Source of the DNA: a virus
Reading direction: 5' to 3' (one strand)
Virus record (IMG/VR): IMGVR_UViG_3300027969_000230
Span: 1 to 36,503 of that record
Length of the DNA: 36,503 nt
The number at the start of each line of letters is the position of its first letter. Position 1 is the first letter of the stretch. The notes under the pieces were generated by a model. That model saw only the letters and a program-made list of their open reading frames with translations, had not been told where the DNA came from and did no database searches. This document shows, in pieces, positions 13,515-21,448 of the stretch. The translations under genes and the position numbers were made by a program.

Positions 13515-15350
13515 ATGGCATCGAACAAAGACATAGGAAAGAAGTATCAATTACTCGACGAGATTGAACACGTACTAAAAAGACCGGGCATGTATATTGG
13601 TTCTACTAAACCTCATACCGGAAATGAATGGATCCTAGAAGATGGAGTCTATGAAAAATACGAACTCACATATAACCCAGGTTTTCTTAAGCTGTTTGAT
13701 GAGATCATTTCAAATTCAGTCGATGAGCATAAGCGCTCAGGTAAAATCAATACAATTAAAGTAACTACTACCCTAGATACTATTACTATTTGGGATAATG
13801 GCGGAATCCCAGTAGTTCAACATCCGCAGCATAAAGTTTGGATTCCAGAATTAATCTTTTCGAATCTTAGAGCTGGTTCAAATTTTAATGACGATGAAGG
13901 TCGTACTGTTGCAGGTACAAATGGAGTAGGTGCATCGCTAGTTAATATATTCTCAAAGAGGTTTGTTATTGATACAGCTGATGGCAAGAATCGTTTGCTA
14001 CAAACCTTTACCAATAACATGGCAAACCGAACCCCTGCCAAAATTAGTCGCAGCAGCCAAGGTTTTACTGAGATTACTTATGTTCCAGATCTGGCCAGAT
14101 TTGAAATGAAAGAGATTAATGCAAGCAATTGGAAGATGATGCGCAAACGGGTTATTGATATTGCGGCAGCAAATCCAGGCCTTAAATTAGAATTCAATGG
14201 AGAAAAGTTTAAGTTTAAAACATTTAAAGAATACGTTGATCTCTATGTAAAGGATTCAATTTGGGAAAAGTCAAAGGACTGGGAATTTGCAATGGGCGTT
14301 TCAAAAGAAGGTTATCAATCTATTTCATTTGTTAATTCAATTCAAACCAAAGACGGCGGAACTCATGAAGCTTATATCTTAAATCAAGTTATTGAGTACT
14401 TACGTACCATGATTAAGAAAAAACACAAGGTTGAAGTTAAACCGTCTGAAATAAAAAACCATCTATTTCTTTTTATAAATTGTACAGTCTTAAATCCAGC
14501 ATTCTCTTCCCAAACTAAAGAGAAGTTAATTACTGAACCTAAAGATTTTGGTACCAAACACGATGTAACTGAAAAATTTGCAAAGGCAGTATTTACATCA
14601 GAAGTAATTCAGTCTCTACTGGATTGGATTGAGCAAAAGAAAAATGCAGATGAGAGAGCTGAACTTCGTAAACTAAATAAATCTCTTGCAAATACTAAAG
14701 TCTTAAAATTAATTGATGCAAAAGGCAAGGACCGCAACAAATGTGTTCTTGGAATATTTGAAGGTATGTCTGCCTTATCGGCAGTTCGTAAGTTTAGAGA
14801 TCCTCAGAACTTTGGAGCATTTCCATTAAAGGGTAAGTTCCTAAATGTAAGTGAGATGACAAATTCTGGAGTTATTCAGAATGACGAGGTGGTTCAGTTA
14901 ATGGCTTCATTAGGAATTAAGTTAGGAGAAGAACCCAAGGATCTTAGATATGGAAAAGTTTATATCTATACTGATGCAGATCCAGATGGAGACTCAATTG
15001 CAGCTCTCCTAATAAACTTCTTTAATAAGTATTGGCCAGAACTATTTGATCAAGGTCGAATATTTAAAGTAATGACTCCACTTGTTGTTGCAAAGAAAGG
15101 TAAAGAGGTAAAACCGTTCTATTCAAATGAAGAATATTCTGTATGGGAAAAGAAATCAGGTTCAAAGGGTTGGGATGTTGAATATAAGAAAGGGCTTGCA
15201 GCTCTTGAGGATGTTGAGTATCGAGATATTATACACAGCCCAGTTCTGGTTAAACTTCAAAATGATAAGTTATATAAAGATAGTCTTAGTGATTGGTTCG
15301 GTTCTGACTCTGAACCTCGTAAAGAAAAACTTCTTAAGCTTTCAATATAA
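13515..15350 (+). CDS. DNA topoisomerase II large subunit (ATPase + TOPRIM)
   Basis: The 611-residue protein joins a GHKL ATPase with a TOPRIM domain, as in GyrB and the T4 gp39/gp60 pair. ATPase motifs are HVLKRPGMYIG near residue 20, ISNSVDEHKRSG around 70-80, TIWDNGGIPV, and VAGTNGVGASL around 132-142. TOPRIM shows GIFEGMSA with E416 and YTDADPDGDSI with D487, D489 and D491 as Mg ligands. The usual EGDSA is EGMSA here. Unlike T4, where gp39 and gp60 are split, both domains are in one gene. The end overlaps the next small gene. With the 453-residue partner at 15746 it forms the phage enzyme that relaxes DNA for replication. Confidence 0.93.
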   Translation: MASNKDIGKKYQLLDEIEHVLKRPGMYIGSTKPHTGNEWILEDGVYEKYELTYNPGFLKLFDEIISNSVDEHKRSGKINTIKVTTTLDTITIWDNGGIPVVQHPQHKVWIPELIFSNLRAGSNFNDDEGRTVAGTNGVGASLVNIFSKRFVIDTADGKNRLLQTFTNNMANRTPAKISRSSQGFTEITYVPDLARFEMKEINASNWKMMRKRVIDIAAANPGLKLEFNGEKFKFKTFKEYVDLYVKDSIWEKSKDWEFAMGVSKEGYQSISFVNSIQTKDGGTHEAYILNQVIEYLRTMIKKKHKVEVKPSEIKNHLFLFINCTVLNPAFSSQTKEKLITEPKDFGTKHDVTEKFAKAVFTSEVIQSLLDWIEQKKNADERAELRKLNKSLANTKVLKLIDAKGKDRNKCVLGIFEGMSALSAVRKFRDPQNFGAFPLKGKFLNVSEMTNSGVIQNDEVVQLMASLGIKLGEEPKDLRYGKVYIYTDADPDGDSIAALLINFFNKYWPELFDQGRIFKVMTPLVVAKKGKEVKPFYSNEEYSVWEKKSGSKGWDVEYKKGLAALEDVEYRDIIHSPVLVKLQNDKLYKDSLSDWFGSDSEPRKEKLLKLSI

Positions 15351-15730
15351 TGACAGATAACAAAACCTTAATCCTTGCAGAGTTTGAACAGCTTAAAGGC
15401 CAATTCGTAATCAATGCCAGCTGGGAAATTGAAAGACTTGTAGCAGTTGGTGAAGACGATATGGACTACTACTGGATAACCTATAATGGCCGAAAACTAA
15501 AATGGAATACGTGTGTCGGTGGAGTTATGCCACTCAAAGGCCATTTAAGAGACCAAGACTATACTGAATTAGTTAGGTTAGCTAAGTTAAATCATTTCGA
15601 TCAAGCAACCGTTTGGGGAAATAGAAACGCTGAAGAGGCTGATGCCTTTAACCAGAACCATGTTGCTGAGCTTTTGCAATTACCAAAAGACCATAAGTTT
15701 TTAACAAAGGTCTGTCTTGAATTAAATTAA
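15350..15730 (+). CDS. Hypothetical protein between topoisomerase subunits
   Basis: The 126-residue protein begins MTDNKTLILAEFEQLKGQFV, and its ATG overlaps the topoisomerase stop. It contains WEIERLVAVGEDDMDYYWITYNG, a beta-rich stretch, and a helical C-terminus. Lying between two subunits of one enzyme, it may be made with them, but there is no motif that assigns a role. Confidence 0.65.
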   Translation: MTDNKTLILAEFEQLKGQFVINASWEIERLVAVGEDDMDYYWITYNGRKLKWNTCVGGVMPLKGHLRDQDYTELVRLAKLNHFDQATVWGNRNAEEADAFNQNHVAELLQLPKDHKFLTKVCLELN

Positions 15731-15731
15731 G

Positions 15732-15738
15732 TATATTA
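15732..15738 (+). promoter_or_regulatory. -10-like box before the medium subunit
   Basis: AGTATATTAA lies 8-14 bases upstream of the medium-subunit start, so that gene could have its own promoter. Confidence 0.35.
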
Positions 15739-15745
15739 ATAAAGC

Positions 15746-17107
15746 ATGAATCAACTACAAAATAAAACAGTTACTGAGTATCTTGACCAGGACTATGCAA
15801 TGTACGGAATGTATACTCTAGAGAGTAGAGCAATTCCATCTGTGATTGATGGTTTTAAACCTACTGCTCGTAAAATTATCTACATTGCAGATAAAGTTTG
15901 GAAATCAGGTAATGAGAAGCCCTTAAAGATATTTCAATTAGGCGGACGTATTGCAGCTGATGCGCATTACCATCATGGCGATGGATCCTTAAATGGTGCA
16001 ATTATTGGAATGGCTCAATCATTCAAGAATTCATTACCTCTACTTGAGGAACTTGGTCAGTTTGGTTCGTTACGATCCCCTGAAGCTGGAGCTGCTCGTT
16101 ATATTTCAACTAAATTAACTTCAAACTTTAGATTATTATATAAAGACTTTGAACTATTAGAAAATCAGGTCGAAGAAGGAAATACAATTGAACCCAAATA
16201 TTTCTTGCCAGTTATTCCAACTGTCCTATTAAATGGAAGTTCAGGTATTGCAGTAGGTTTTGCAACCAATATTCTTAATCGTAATCCACTTGACTTAGTT
16301 GATGCATGTGTTAAGGTGCTTGATGGTAAAAAGGTTGGCAAATTACTTCCATGGTGGAAAGAATATTCTGGCCCAGTTGAATTGGTTACTGGTACAAATC
16401 AATATGTAATGCGTGGAGTATACGAGATTCAAAATACAACAACCGTTAATATTACAGAACTTCCACCGTCAATGACCTTTCAAAAATATGAAGTGTACCT
16501 TAACTCCCTATTAGATAGAGGAATCATTTATTCATATGAAGACAATTCAACTAATGGAATTAACTACACTATTAAATTTGCACGAGCAACCTTAGCTGAT
16601 CTTATTGCAAAGGGCAAGCTTGATCAAACTCTTAAAATGGTTGAGACTGAAACTGAGAACTTAACTTGCCTAAATGAACGAGGTAAATTAATAATCTTTG
16701 AAGAGGTTTCTCAAGTTGTAGAATACTTTGTAAATTTCAGATTAAGTTTCTATTCAAAGCGAAAAGCTTTCCTAATTAATAAGTATACTGAAGAACTTAA
16801 GTATCTTTCAAACAGAGCACGCTTTGTAAAACTTATAGTTGATGGAAAATTAAAGGTTAATAATGTTCCACGAAAAGAAATAGTAGAATACTTGCAAGCA
16901 AATGGATTTGATGAAGTGAATGGTTCTTACAGCTACTTACTAAACATGCCAATTCATTCCTTAACTAAAGAAACCTATGAACAACTATTAAAAGAGGTTG
17001 CTGATAAGAAAATTGAATTGGCTGAAATTAAAAAATTAGAACCAATTGACATGTACAGAACAGATTTAACTGAGCTTAAGAAAAATTTAAAAACAACATT
17101 AAAATAA
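15746..17107 (+). CDS. DNA topoisomerase II medium subunit (gp52-like)
   Basis: The 453-residue protein matches the breakage-reunion subunit of T4-type topoisomerase (GyrA/ParC-like). It has YLDQDYAMYGMYTLESRAIP and DGFKPTARKIIY in the first 50 residues, AHYHHGDGSL around 73-82, and the active-site context GAARYIS with catalytic Y119. FLPVIPTVLLNGSSGIAVGFA follows. The helical C-terminal part replaces the long GyrA beta-pinwheel, as in T4 gp52. It acts with the large subunit at 13515. The family call is firm. Confidence 0.93.
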   Translation: MNQLQNKTVTEYLDQDYAMYGMYTLESRAIPSVIDGFKPTARKIIYIADKVWKSGNEKPLKIFQLGGRIAADAHYHHGDGSLNGAIIGMAQSFKNSLPLLEELGQFGSLRSPEAGAARYISTKLTSNFRLLYKDFELLENQVEEGNTIEPKYFLPVIPTVLLNGSSGIAVGFATNILNRNPLDLVDACVKVLDGKKVGKLLPWWKEYSGPVELVTGTNQYVMRGVYEIQNTTTVNITELPPSMTFQKYEVYLNSLLDRGIIYSYEDNSTNGINYTIKFARATLADLIAKGKLDQTLKMVETETENLTCLNERGKLIIFEEVSQVVEYFVNFRLSFYSKRKAFLINKYTEELKYLSNRARFVKLIVDGKLKVNNVPRKEIVEYLQANGFDEVNGSYSYLLNMPIHSLTKETYEQLLKEVADKKIELAEIKKLEPIDMYRTDLTELKKNLKTTLK

Positions 17108-17109
17108 AT

Positions 17110-17484
17110 ATGGAAAGACACGAAGTAATTTCGCAAACGTTAGGTTTTCCAGGAAGAATGATTTCTGGGTCAAAGAGTGGGTATCACAAAAACTATCCAA
17201 ACCATCTGGTAATATTCAATGCAAACGTATGTACTGACAAAAATAAAATATGGTATGGAGATTTAGATTTAACATTAGATAAAGATAAACTTTCATCGCT
17301 TGCGGTAGCATTGGACCAAGACATGTATGTACTATATGAGATGGATGGCCGCTTCGAAAATGAAAATTCTCCAATAATCAAATCAGCAGCAGTTATTTTT
17401 AAAGCTGATGGAACTTGTGAACTTGGTAAAGGATCGCGATACGGAAGTATTAATGTCAAAACTTTAACCATAAAAAATAATTAA
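17110..17484 (+). CDS. Hypothetical protein
   Basis: The 124-residue protein begins MERHEVISQTLGFPGRMISG and contains DLDLTLDKDKLSSLAVAL, a strand-helix segment, and a Gly-rich end (LGKGSRYGSINVKTL). It starts two bases after the topoisomerase stop. It resembles small phage proteins of unknown role; no catalytic pattern is seen. Confidence 0.65.
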   Translation: MERHEVISQTLGFPGRMISGSKSGYHKNYPNHLVIFNANVCTDKNKIWYGDLDLTLDKDKLSSLAVALDQDMYVLYEMDGRFENENSPIIKSAAVIFKADGTCELGKGSRYGSINVKTLTIKNN

Positions 17485-17491
17485 TACGATC

Positions 17492-18043
17492 ATGATCAAA
17501 ACATTTACACAATTCCTAACTAGTCTATTTGAAAAGAAAGGCGAAACTCACGAGTTTGGCTGCGCAATGGTCTATTTTAACTTTCCAGAAATAGCAGACT
17601 TTCATTCACAAATTGATCAAGCTGATGTCTATACTGAAGAAGGCGACCGCTCATTTGGCCTAGAGGACGAACCTCATACTACTCTGCTATACGGATTACA
17701 TTCATATAAAATTCCAGACCAAGAGGTGTTGGATATTTGTATGGCTCAACCAATTGGGCCAATGACACTAGTTAATGCATCGCTATTCCAAAACGAAAAA
17801 TACGATGTTCTTAAATTTGATGTTGAAAATCCGGTCTTATCCAAAATAAATGCAGAATTAGCAAAGCTTCCACATACTACTAATTTTCCAGACTACCATC
17901 CACATGCAACTATTGGATACCTAAAACCTGGTACCGGTAAAAAATACGTAGACCTATTTAAGGATAAACAGTATGATGTTGTTCCTGATAAAATTGTGTA
18001 CTCAAAACCAGGAGGAGAGAGGCTTGAAGAACCATGGAATTAG
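17492..18043 (+). CDS. 2H phosphoesterase-like protein with capsid-targeting-like N-terminus
   Basis: The 183-residue protein carries the two HxT motifs of 2H phosphoesterases: EPHTTLLYG with H62 and T64, and HPHATIGYL with H138 and T140. The spacing fits the family (2'-5' RNA ligase, cyclic phosphodiesterase and related). The N-terminus MIKTFTQFLTSLFE followed by K resembles the targeting module, less exactly than the others. The anti-CBASS nuclease Acb1 of T4 is also a 2H enzyme, so cleavage of host cyclic nucleotides is one possibility; tRNA or ADP-ribose cyclic-phosphate repair is another. It overlaps the thioesterase gene by 10 bases. The fold is well supported; substrate and packaging are inference. 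Confidence 0.75.
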   Translation: MIKTFTQFLTSLFEKKGETHEFGCAMVYFNFPEIADFHSQIDQADVYTEEGDRSFGLEDEPHTTLLYGLHSYKIPDQEVLDICMAQPIGPMTLVNASLFQNEKYDVLKFDVENPVLSKINAELAKLPHTTNFPDYHPHATIGYLKPGTGKKYVDLFKDKQYDVVPDKIVYSKPGGERLEEPWN

Positions 18044-18498
18044 TTAGCACCTACATTTGTAAAAAAGGAGATATTGGAATTCATGATAATATGTTCGGTG
18101 GAACAATTCTTTCAATAATAGACGATGCTTCTGCCAGCTATGCTTCGCAAGTTTGCGATACCCAACGTATTGTTACATTAAAGATCGATGAGCTTATTTT
18201 CAAGAAACCAGTTAAGGTTGGAAATATCTTAAAGGTGTATGCAAATGTAAAAGAGTTTGGCATAACATCAGTTACGTTATACATTGAAGTTCGCAAGCAT
18301 AACGTATACACAGGTTTGCAAACAGTCGTTACTCATACCCATATTAAATTTGTTAGAATAGACGATGAAGGTCTTCCGCTTGCAATAAGCAATAGAGTTA
18401 AAGAGAGATACTCTGATCGTATGAAAGAATTCGGTAGAGCTCTATTTACACCAGAAGAAATGATACAATTAAAAAAGAAATCTAAGAATACAAATTGA
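18034..18498 (+). CDS. Hotdog-fold acyl-CoA thioesterase
   Basis: The 154-residue protein has the YciA/BFIT-type hotdog pattern: HDNMFGGTILSIIDDAS near residues 18-34, the central helix, then IVTLKIDELIFKKPVKVGN and the strand SVTLYIEVRKHNVYTG. These enzymes hydrolyse acyl-CoA esters; the Asp in DDA is a plausible catalytic residue. The gene overlaps the 2H phosphoesterase upstream. A phage thioesterase could free fatty acids or CoA, or trim a host lipid signal. Family call is good; the role in infection is unknown. Confidence 0.8.
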   Translation: MELVSTYICKKGDIGIHDNMFGGTILSIIDDASASYASQVCDTQRIVTLKIDELIFKKPVKVGNILKVYANVKEFGITSVTLYIEVRKHNVYTGLQTVVTHTHIKFVRIDDEGLPLAISNRVKERYSDRMKEFGRALFTPEEMIQLKKKSKNTN

Positions 18499-18499
18499 T

Positions 18500-19246
18500 T
18501 TATAGGGTAATACCTACAATAATTGAAGCGGTCTCCTGTAAAGGACTGACCGCTTTATTTATGTAATAAGGATAGCCTTGATAGCTTAGTACATATAATA
18601 ACCCAATTGAATATTTCTTGGTTAGACTTAACACGATTGAATTTGTACTACGAATATTTAAGTTATTATTGAAACTAACTTGGCGATCTGAATAAAGAGC
18701 TGGTTGAAATAGAGTAATTGATGATACTTTGACTAGCGAGTGGATTGCATCAAACCTAAATCTGGTTGATGCTCTAACTGTAAAGTTATTCATATCAGCA
18801 TTTGAGCTTGATGAATAGTACTCAGGTAAAATTAATTCAGAAATATTAAGAGTACATTTTTTAGTCTTAATAACGGTTAACCCAAAACCCAAACCCACTG
18901 AACTTCTAAGATTAATTTTACGTTGAAAAGAGTTTTCGTCTTCGGTAAAGGCTGTTAATTTCCAATTATTGCCTAATGACTTCGTTAAATTAGCCGTTGT
19001 ATAAAATTCGCTTTCATATAAATCCATGGAGGTTTTACCGTATGGCGACTGTTCACTCCATCGGTAATTTGAATTGATTGCCCAACTATATTTGCCAGTA
19101 TCCTTTTTGATTTCAGTCTTAACTGTAAGTCCAAGAGAACTAAAATTTCCCCTGGTACCATCAGCTCCAAGGGAAAGATTTTTAACAATTTGACCATGGC
19201 TTATTTGAGCAAATCCTAGTACAACTACTAATAATAAGTATCTCAT
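18500..19246 (-). CDS. Outer-membrane beta-barrel protein (DUF481-like)
   Basis: The 248-residue protein starts with a signal peptide (MRYLLLVVVLGFAQISHG) and then has alternating strands with many aromatic residues: LGADGTRGNFSSLGLTV, KYSWAINSNYRWSE, FYTTANLTKSLGNNWKLTAF. It ends SIIVGITL, a typical barrel end. This looks like the DUF481 group of outer-membrane proteins. It lies last in a minus-strand unit with the tail-collar and endolysin genes. A phage-coded outer-membrane protein could block superinfection or change the host surface, but this is inference. Its 3' end contains the hairpin that can end the opposing transcript. Confidence 0.65.
   Translation of the reverse strand: MRYLLLVVVLGFAQISHGQIVKNLSLGADGTRGNFSSLGLTVKTEIKKDTGKYSWAINSNYRWSEQSPYGKTSMDLYESEFYTTANLTKSLGNNWKLTAFTEDENSFQRKINLRSSVGLGFGLTVIKTKKCTLNISELILPEYYSSSSNADMNNFTVRASTRFRFDAIHSLVKVSSITLFQPALYSDRQVSFNNNLNIRSTNSIVLSLTKKYSIGLLYVLSYQGYPYYINKAVSPLQETASIIVGITL
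18526..18560 (+). terminator. Hairpin terminator embedded in the opposing gene
   Basis: AAGCGGTC (18526-18533) pairs with GACCGCTT (18548-18555), followed by TATTT on the plus strand. It lies inside the last codons of the minus-strand barrel gene, so the end of that protein and the terminator of the thioesterase transcript share DNA. Confidence 0.7.
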
Positions 19247-19259
19247 TAATTAATTGAGT

Positions 19260-19550
19260 TTATGGACGCATTGGATATTCTCCAACTAGGGCAATATAAA
19301 ATGGAATATATTGTTTATCGCGATAATACATTTGTCCAGGAACATGATCTAATATATTTCCTCTATCGTCTCTAAGTCTTAAGTCAGGTAGTGCAAATGT
19401 ATGTTGACCATCTCCACCGTATGATCCTCCAATTAAAGAGAATAGTGCAGGATTTTCTTGAACTGATAAGATTTGGCCTTCACATTTTGCCCAGCCCTCT
19501 GGTGCCCAATCCCATGGGAATTGTGTAATTGTTCCAATAAAAGTTTCCAT
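19260..19550 (-). CDS. Tail-collar domain protein
   Basis: The 96-residue protein is essentially one phage tail-collar/MdpB-like domain: IGTITQFPWDWAPEGWAKCE, GQILSVQENPALFSLIGGSYGG, and DGQHTFALPDLRLR. These domains sit at the tip or collar of tail fibres. It is unusually short, lacking a shaft or trimerisation part, so it probably acts with a separate fibre protein or as an accessory cap. It lies between the endolysin and barrel genes in one minus-strand operon. Confidence 0.85.
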   Translation of the reverse strand: METFIGTITQFPWDWAPEGWAKCEGQILSVQENPALFSLIGGSYGGDGQHTFALPDLRLRDDRGNILDHVPGQMYYRDKQYIPFYIALVGEYPMRP

Positions 19551-19567
19551 TGTTTTGTTTTGTTTTA

Positions 19568-20386
19568 TTATTTTAGTAATGCGTAATATTCGTTGAAGTG
19601 TTTGATACGATCGTCTAAACCTATAGTTCCACCATTTACTCTTTTCGTAACTGCGGTTACGGTTGCCGTATCTGCTCCTTTATCGCAAATTGCCCAAAGA
19701 CTATTAGACTGAAAAAAGAAAGCAGCAGAGGCTAATGGATATTTTGTTGCAACTAGATCAGGACTGGCTAAAATATCGTCACTAACCGTTTTATCAAATT
19801 TTGTGTAATTATCTTTACCAGTTAATTGAATATAACCGCGGCCTCTAAATTTCCAGCCTTCTCCACTAGTTTCAGCACCATTACCCATACGGCTACTGTA
19901 TACCCGGTTTGCAATTTTTTCAGGTTTTCTTTCATATGGAGCAGCAGCTGCTTCATTAACAAAATACTTTTTAAATGTTCCAACTAGACCTTTTGCTGAA
20001 TAGTTTAAATTTTCCTGGACCGCTTTAAAACCTCCACTTTCATGACCGCATTGAGCAAGAAAATGAGCAAGTCTTAATGAATTGGTAATACCGAACTTGG
20101 CAGCCGTGTCTGGAATTTGTGCAATAACACTATCTGGGACATGGCCTTTAAGAGCCGAAAGTTTAAATTCGCTGGTCGGAATTACAGCTTGGACAGTTGA
20201 AACCGGCCCCATCAGTTTATCCCAAGAAGATTGAACGATTGTTCCATCTGCAACTAACCCATTAGCAAGTTGCCATTCTTTGACCTTTTTTTCAGTAGCT
20301 GGCCCAAATTGGCCATCTGCGGTTAATCCAAGCTTTGTTTGAAGTTGAATAACCTCCGGTCCGGTTGATCCATTTTTTAATACCAT
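19568..20386 (-). CDS. Endolysin: PG-binding domain + GH19 glycosidase
   Basis: The 272-residue protein has an N-terminal peptidoglycan-binding type 1 domain (residues 1-60, GSTGPEVIQLQTKLGLTADG, FGPATEKKVKEWQ) and a C-terminal chitinase-class GH19 domain (about 75-272). LAQCGHESGGF contains the likely catalytic E116, GEGWKFRGRGYIQLTG (175-190) is the family's second signature, and AAFFFQSNSLW follows. There is no signal peptide, so export would need a holin. It is the first gene of the minus-strand unit and follows a minus-strand late box, fitting late lysis. Confidence 0.92.
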   Translation of the reverse strand: MVLKNGSTGPEVIQLQTKLGLTADGQFGPATEKKVKEWQLANGLVADGTIVQSSWDKLMGPVSTVQAVIPTSEFKLSALKGHVPDSVIAQIPDTAAKFGITNSLRLAHFLAQCGHESGGFKAVQENLNYSAKGLVGTFKKYFVNEAAAAPYERKPEKIANRVYSSRMGNGAETSGEGWKFRGRGYIQLTGKDNYTKFDKTVSDDILASPDLVATKYPLASAAFFFQSNSLWAICDKGADTATVTAVTKRVNGGTIGLDDRIKHFNEYYALLK

Positions 20387-20401
20387 AAATACGAGTTTCT
20401 T

Positions 20402-20411
20402 GTTATTTATT
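20402..20411 (-). promoter_or_regulatory. T4-type late promoter (minus strand)
   Basis: GTTATTTATT reads AATAAATAAC on the minus strand, 16 bases before the endolysin start. It is back to back with the plus-strand late box at 20438. Confidence 0.6.
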
Positions 20412-20437
20412 CGTTGGATTCATCCTATCTAAACAGA

Positions 20438-20449
20438 AGAATAAATAAT
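20438..20449 (+). promoter_or_regulatory. T4-type late promoter
   Basis: AGAATAAATAATC, six bases before the HEXXH protein gene. It pairs with the minus-strand box at 20402 to make a divergent late promoter region. Confidence 0.5.
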
Positions 20450-20454
20450 CAAGT

Positions 20455-20826
20455 ATGGGCCTTTACATTAACAAAAGAGTTTCAAAATTAATATTAGATT
20501 GGTGTATTCAAAAATACGGTCCAAGTGCATACGCTAATGTAAAAACCTTAACCATTGAGCTGGATCCTAACCTGGAATGCTTTGGTCAATACTTTCCATA
20601 CCCTAATACAATTGTGATAAACCCCAAGAAACACCGCTCACTTATTGCACTATGCTCAACTATCATACATGAGTATACACATTTTCAACAAGACATGGTA
20701 AAATACCTAGAATATCGAAACAGCTATGAAAATCATCCATATGAGATAAGCTCAAATAACCGAGGCGACCGCGATAAACTTGAGGCTCGGCGTTATATTT
20801 TAGGGAAACTACGTAAAAGATTGTAG
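20455..20826 (+). CDS. Small HEXXH zinc metallopeptidase-like protein
   Basis: The 123-residue protein contains STIIHEYTHFQQD with HEYTH at 72-76, a zinc-binding HEXXH site. About 20 residues later comes YENHPYEISSN with E97 as a candidate third ligand (HEXXH-x20-E, gluzincin-like). It has no signal peptide and is about the size of minigluzincins. Targets are unknown; peptidoglycan peptides or a virion protein are possible, given the endolysin opposite. A divergent late promoter lies between them. Confidence 0.65.
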   Translation: MGLYINKRVSKLILDWCIQKYGPSAYANVKTLTIELDPNLECFGQYFPYPNTIVINPKKHRSLIALCSTIIHEYTHFQQDMVKYLEYRNSYENHPYEISSNNRGDRDKLEARRYILGKLRKRL

Positions 20827-20837
20827 TATAATTACTC

Positions 20838-20847
20838 TATAAATAAT
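20838..20847 (+). promoter_or_regulatory. Paired -10 and late promoter
   Basis: GTAGTATAATTA at 20822-20833 is followed by TATAAATAAT at 20838-20847. The lipoprotein gene starts 18 bases further on. Confidence 0.55.
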
Positions 20848-20865
20848 AAAAATAAAACAAAACAA

Positions 20866-21060
20866 ATGAGAAAGTCAATTTTCGCTATCGTTGCTATCAC
20901 TGCAATGCTTGCTGTTGCTAGCTGTCAAAACGCAGCAACTGAGACACCGGTTACAATTGGAGCTGATTCAACCCTAGTTGATTCAACTAAATGCGTTAAT
21001 CCGGATTCATGTGCTGCAGTTAATTCAACTTCAGTAGCTGATACGACCGTGTCTAAGTAA
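20866..21060 (+). CDS. Small lipoprotein
   Basis: The 64-residue protein has a signal sequence MRKSIFAIVAITAMLAVAS and then C-Q-N, a lipobox of Bacteroidota style, with the mature protein starting at about C20. The mature part is short and rich in Thr, Val, Asp and Ser. As a lipoprotein near the lysis genes it could be an outer spanin partner or a superinfection-exclusion protein, but it lacks the Pro-rich part common in o-spanins. A strong terminator follows. Confidence 0.75.
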   Translation: MRKSIFAIVAITAMLAVASCQNAATETPVTIGADSTLVDSTKCVNPDSCAAVNSTSVADTTVSK

Positions 21061-21083
21061 TTAGTTAACACTTTTTACTATCT

Positions 21084-21120
21084 AAATGCTCAAAGTGCAA
21101 ACTTTGAGCATTTGTTTTTT
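21084..21120 (+). terminator. Strong Rho-independent terminator with GCAA loop
   Basis: A 13-bp perfect stem, AAATGCTCAAAGT (21084-21096) with ACTTTGAGCATTT (21101-21113), closes a GCAA tetraloop and is followed by G and T6. Confidence 0.92.
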
Positions 21121-21121
21121 G

Positions 21122-21131
21122 TATAAATAAC
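21122..21131 (+). promoter_or_regulatory. T4-type late promoter
   Basis: TATAAATAAC, an exact T4 late box with the AC extension, 17 bases before the membrane/coiled-coil gene. Confidence 0.65.
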
Positions 21132-21147
21132 AAAAAATATTGCATGC

Positions 21148-21432
21148 ATGTCAGAAAATCAAAACCCAATTACTGGATTTGCAGATACATTTCTATCAAA
21201 GTTAAAAGAACAGTCATTTGTAATCATTCTTATGCTTGGAGTGATATATTACCAACACAGGTTAATGGAAGAGCGTGTTAACTATTGGCAAAAGTTATAT
21301 GAAGAAAAAGAGATTTATATAACCGAGACAGCTAAGGATGATAAGCAGGTTTTGTTAGACAGAATTAAATATTTACAAGATCAGCGGGATAAGTATGTGG
21401 ATGAAGCCTTAAACGAGGCACGATCAAAATAG
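21148..21432 (+). CDS. Membrane protein with coiled coil (spanin/holin-like?)
   Basis: The 94-residue protein has one hydrophobic segment (about residues 25-40, FVIILMLGVIYY) followed by a long charged helix (EERVNYWQKLYEEKE to the end), likely a coiled coil. This N-in membrane anchor plus periplasmic helix resembles inner spanins. It begins after an exact late box, and the next gene has the same plan. Lysis function is inferred from topology and neighbours only. Confidence 0.6.
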   Translation: MSENQNPITGFADTFLSKLKEQSFVIILMLGVIYYQHRLMEERVNYWQKLYEEKEIYITETAKDDKQVLLDRIKYLQDQRDKYVDEALNEARSK

Positions 21433-21448
21433 AAAAAATATAATAGAG

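Noticed and set aside
13515-15350. Bacterial GyrB
   Set aside because: The length, the small adjacent partner without a C-terminal pinwheel, and the phage context fit T4-type topoisomerase II.
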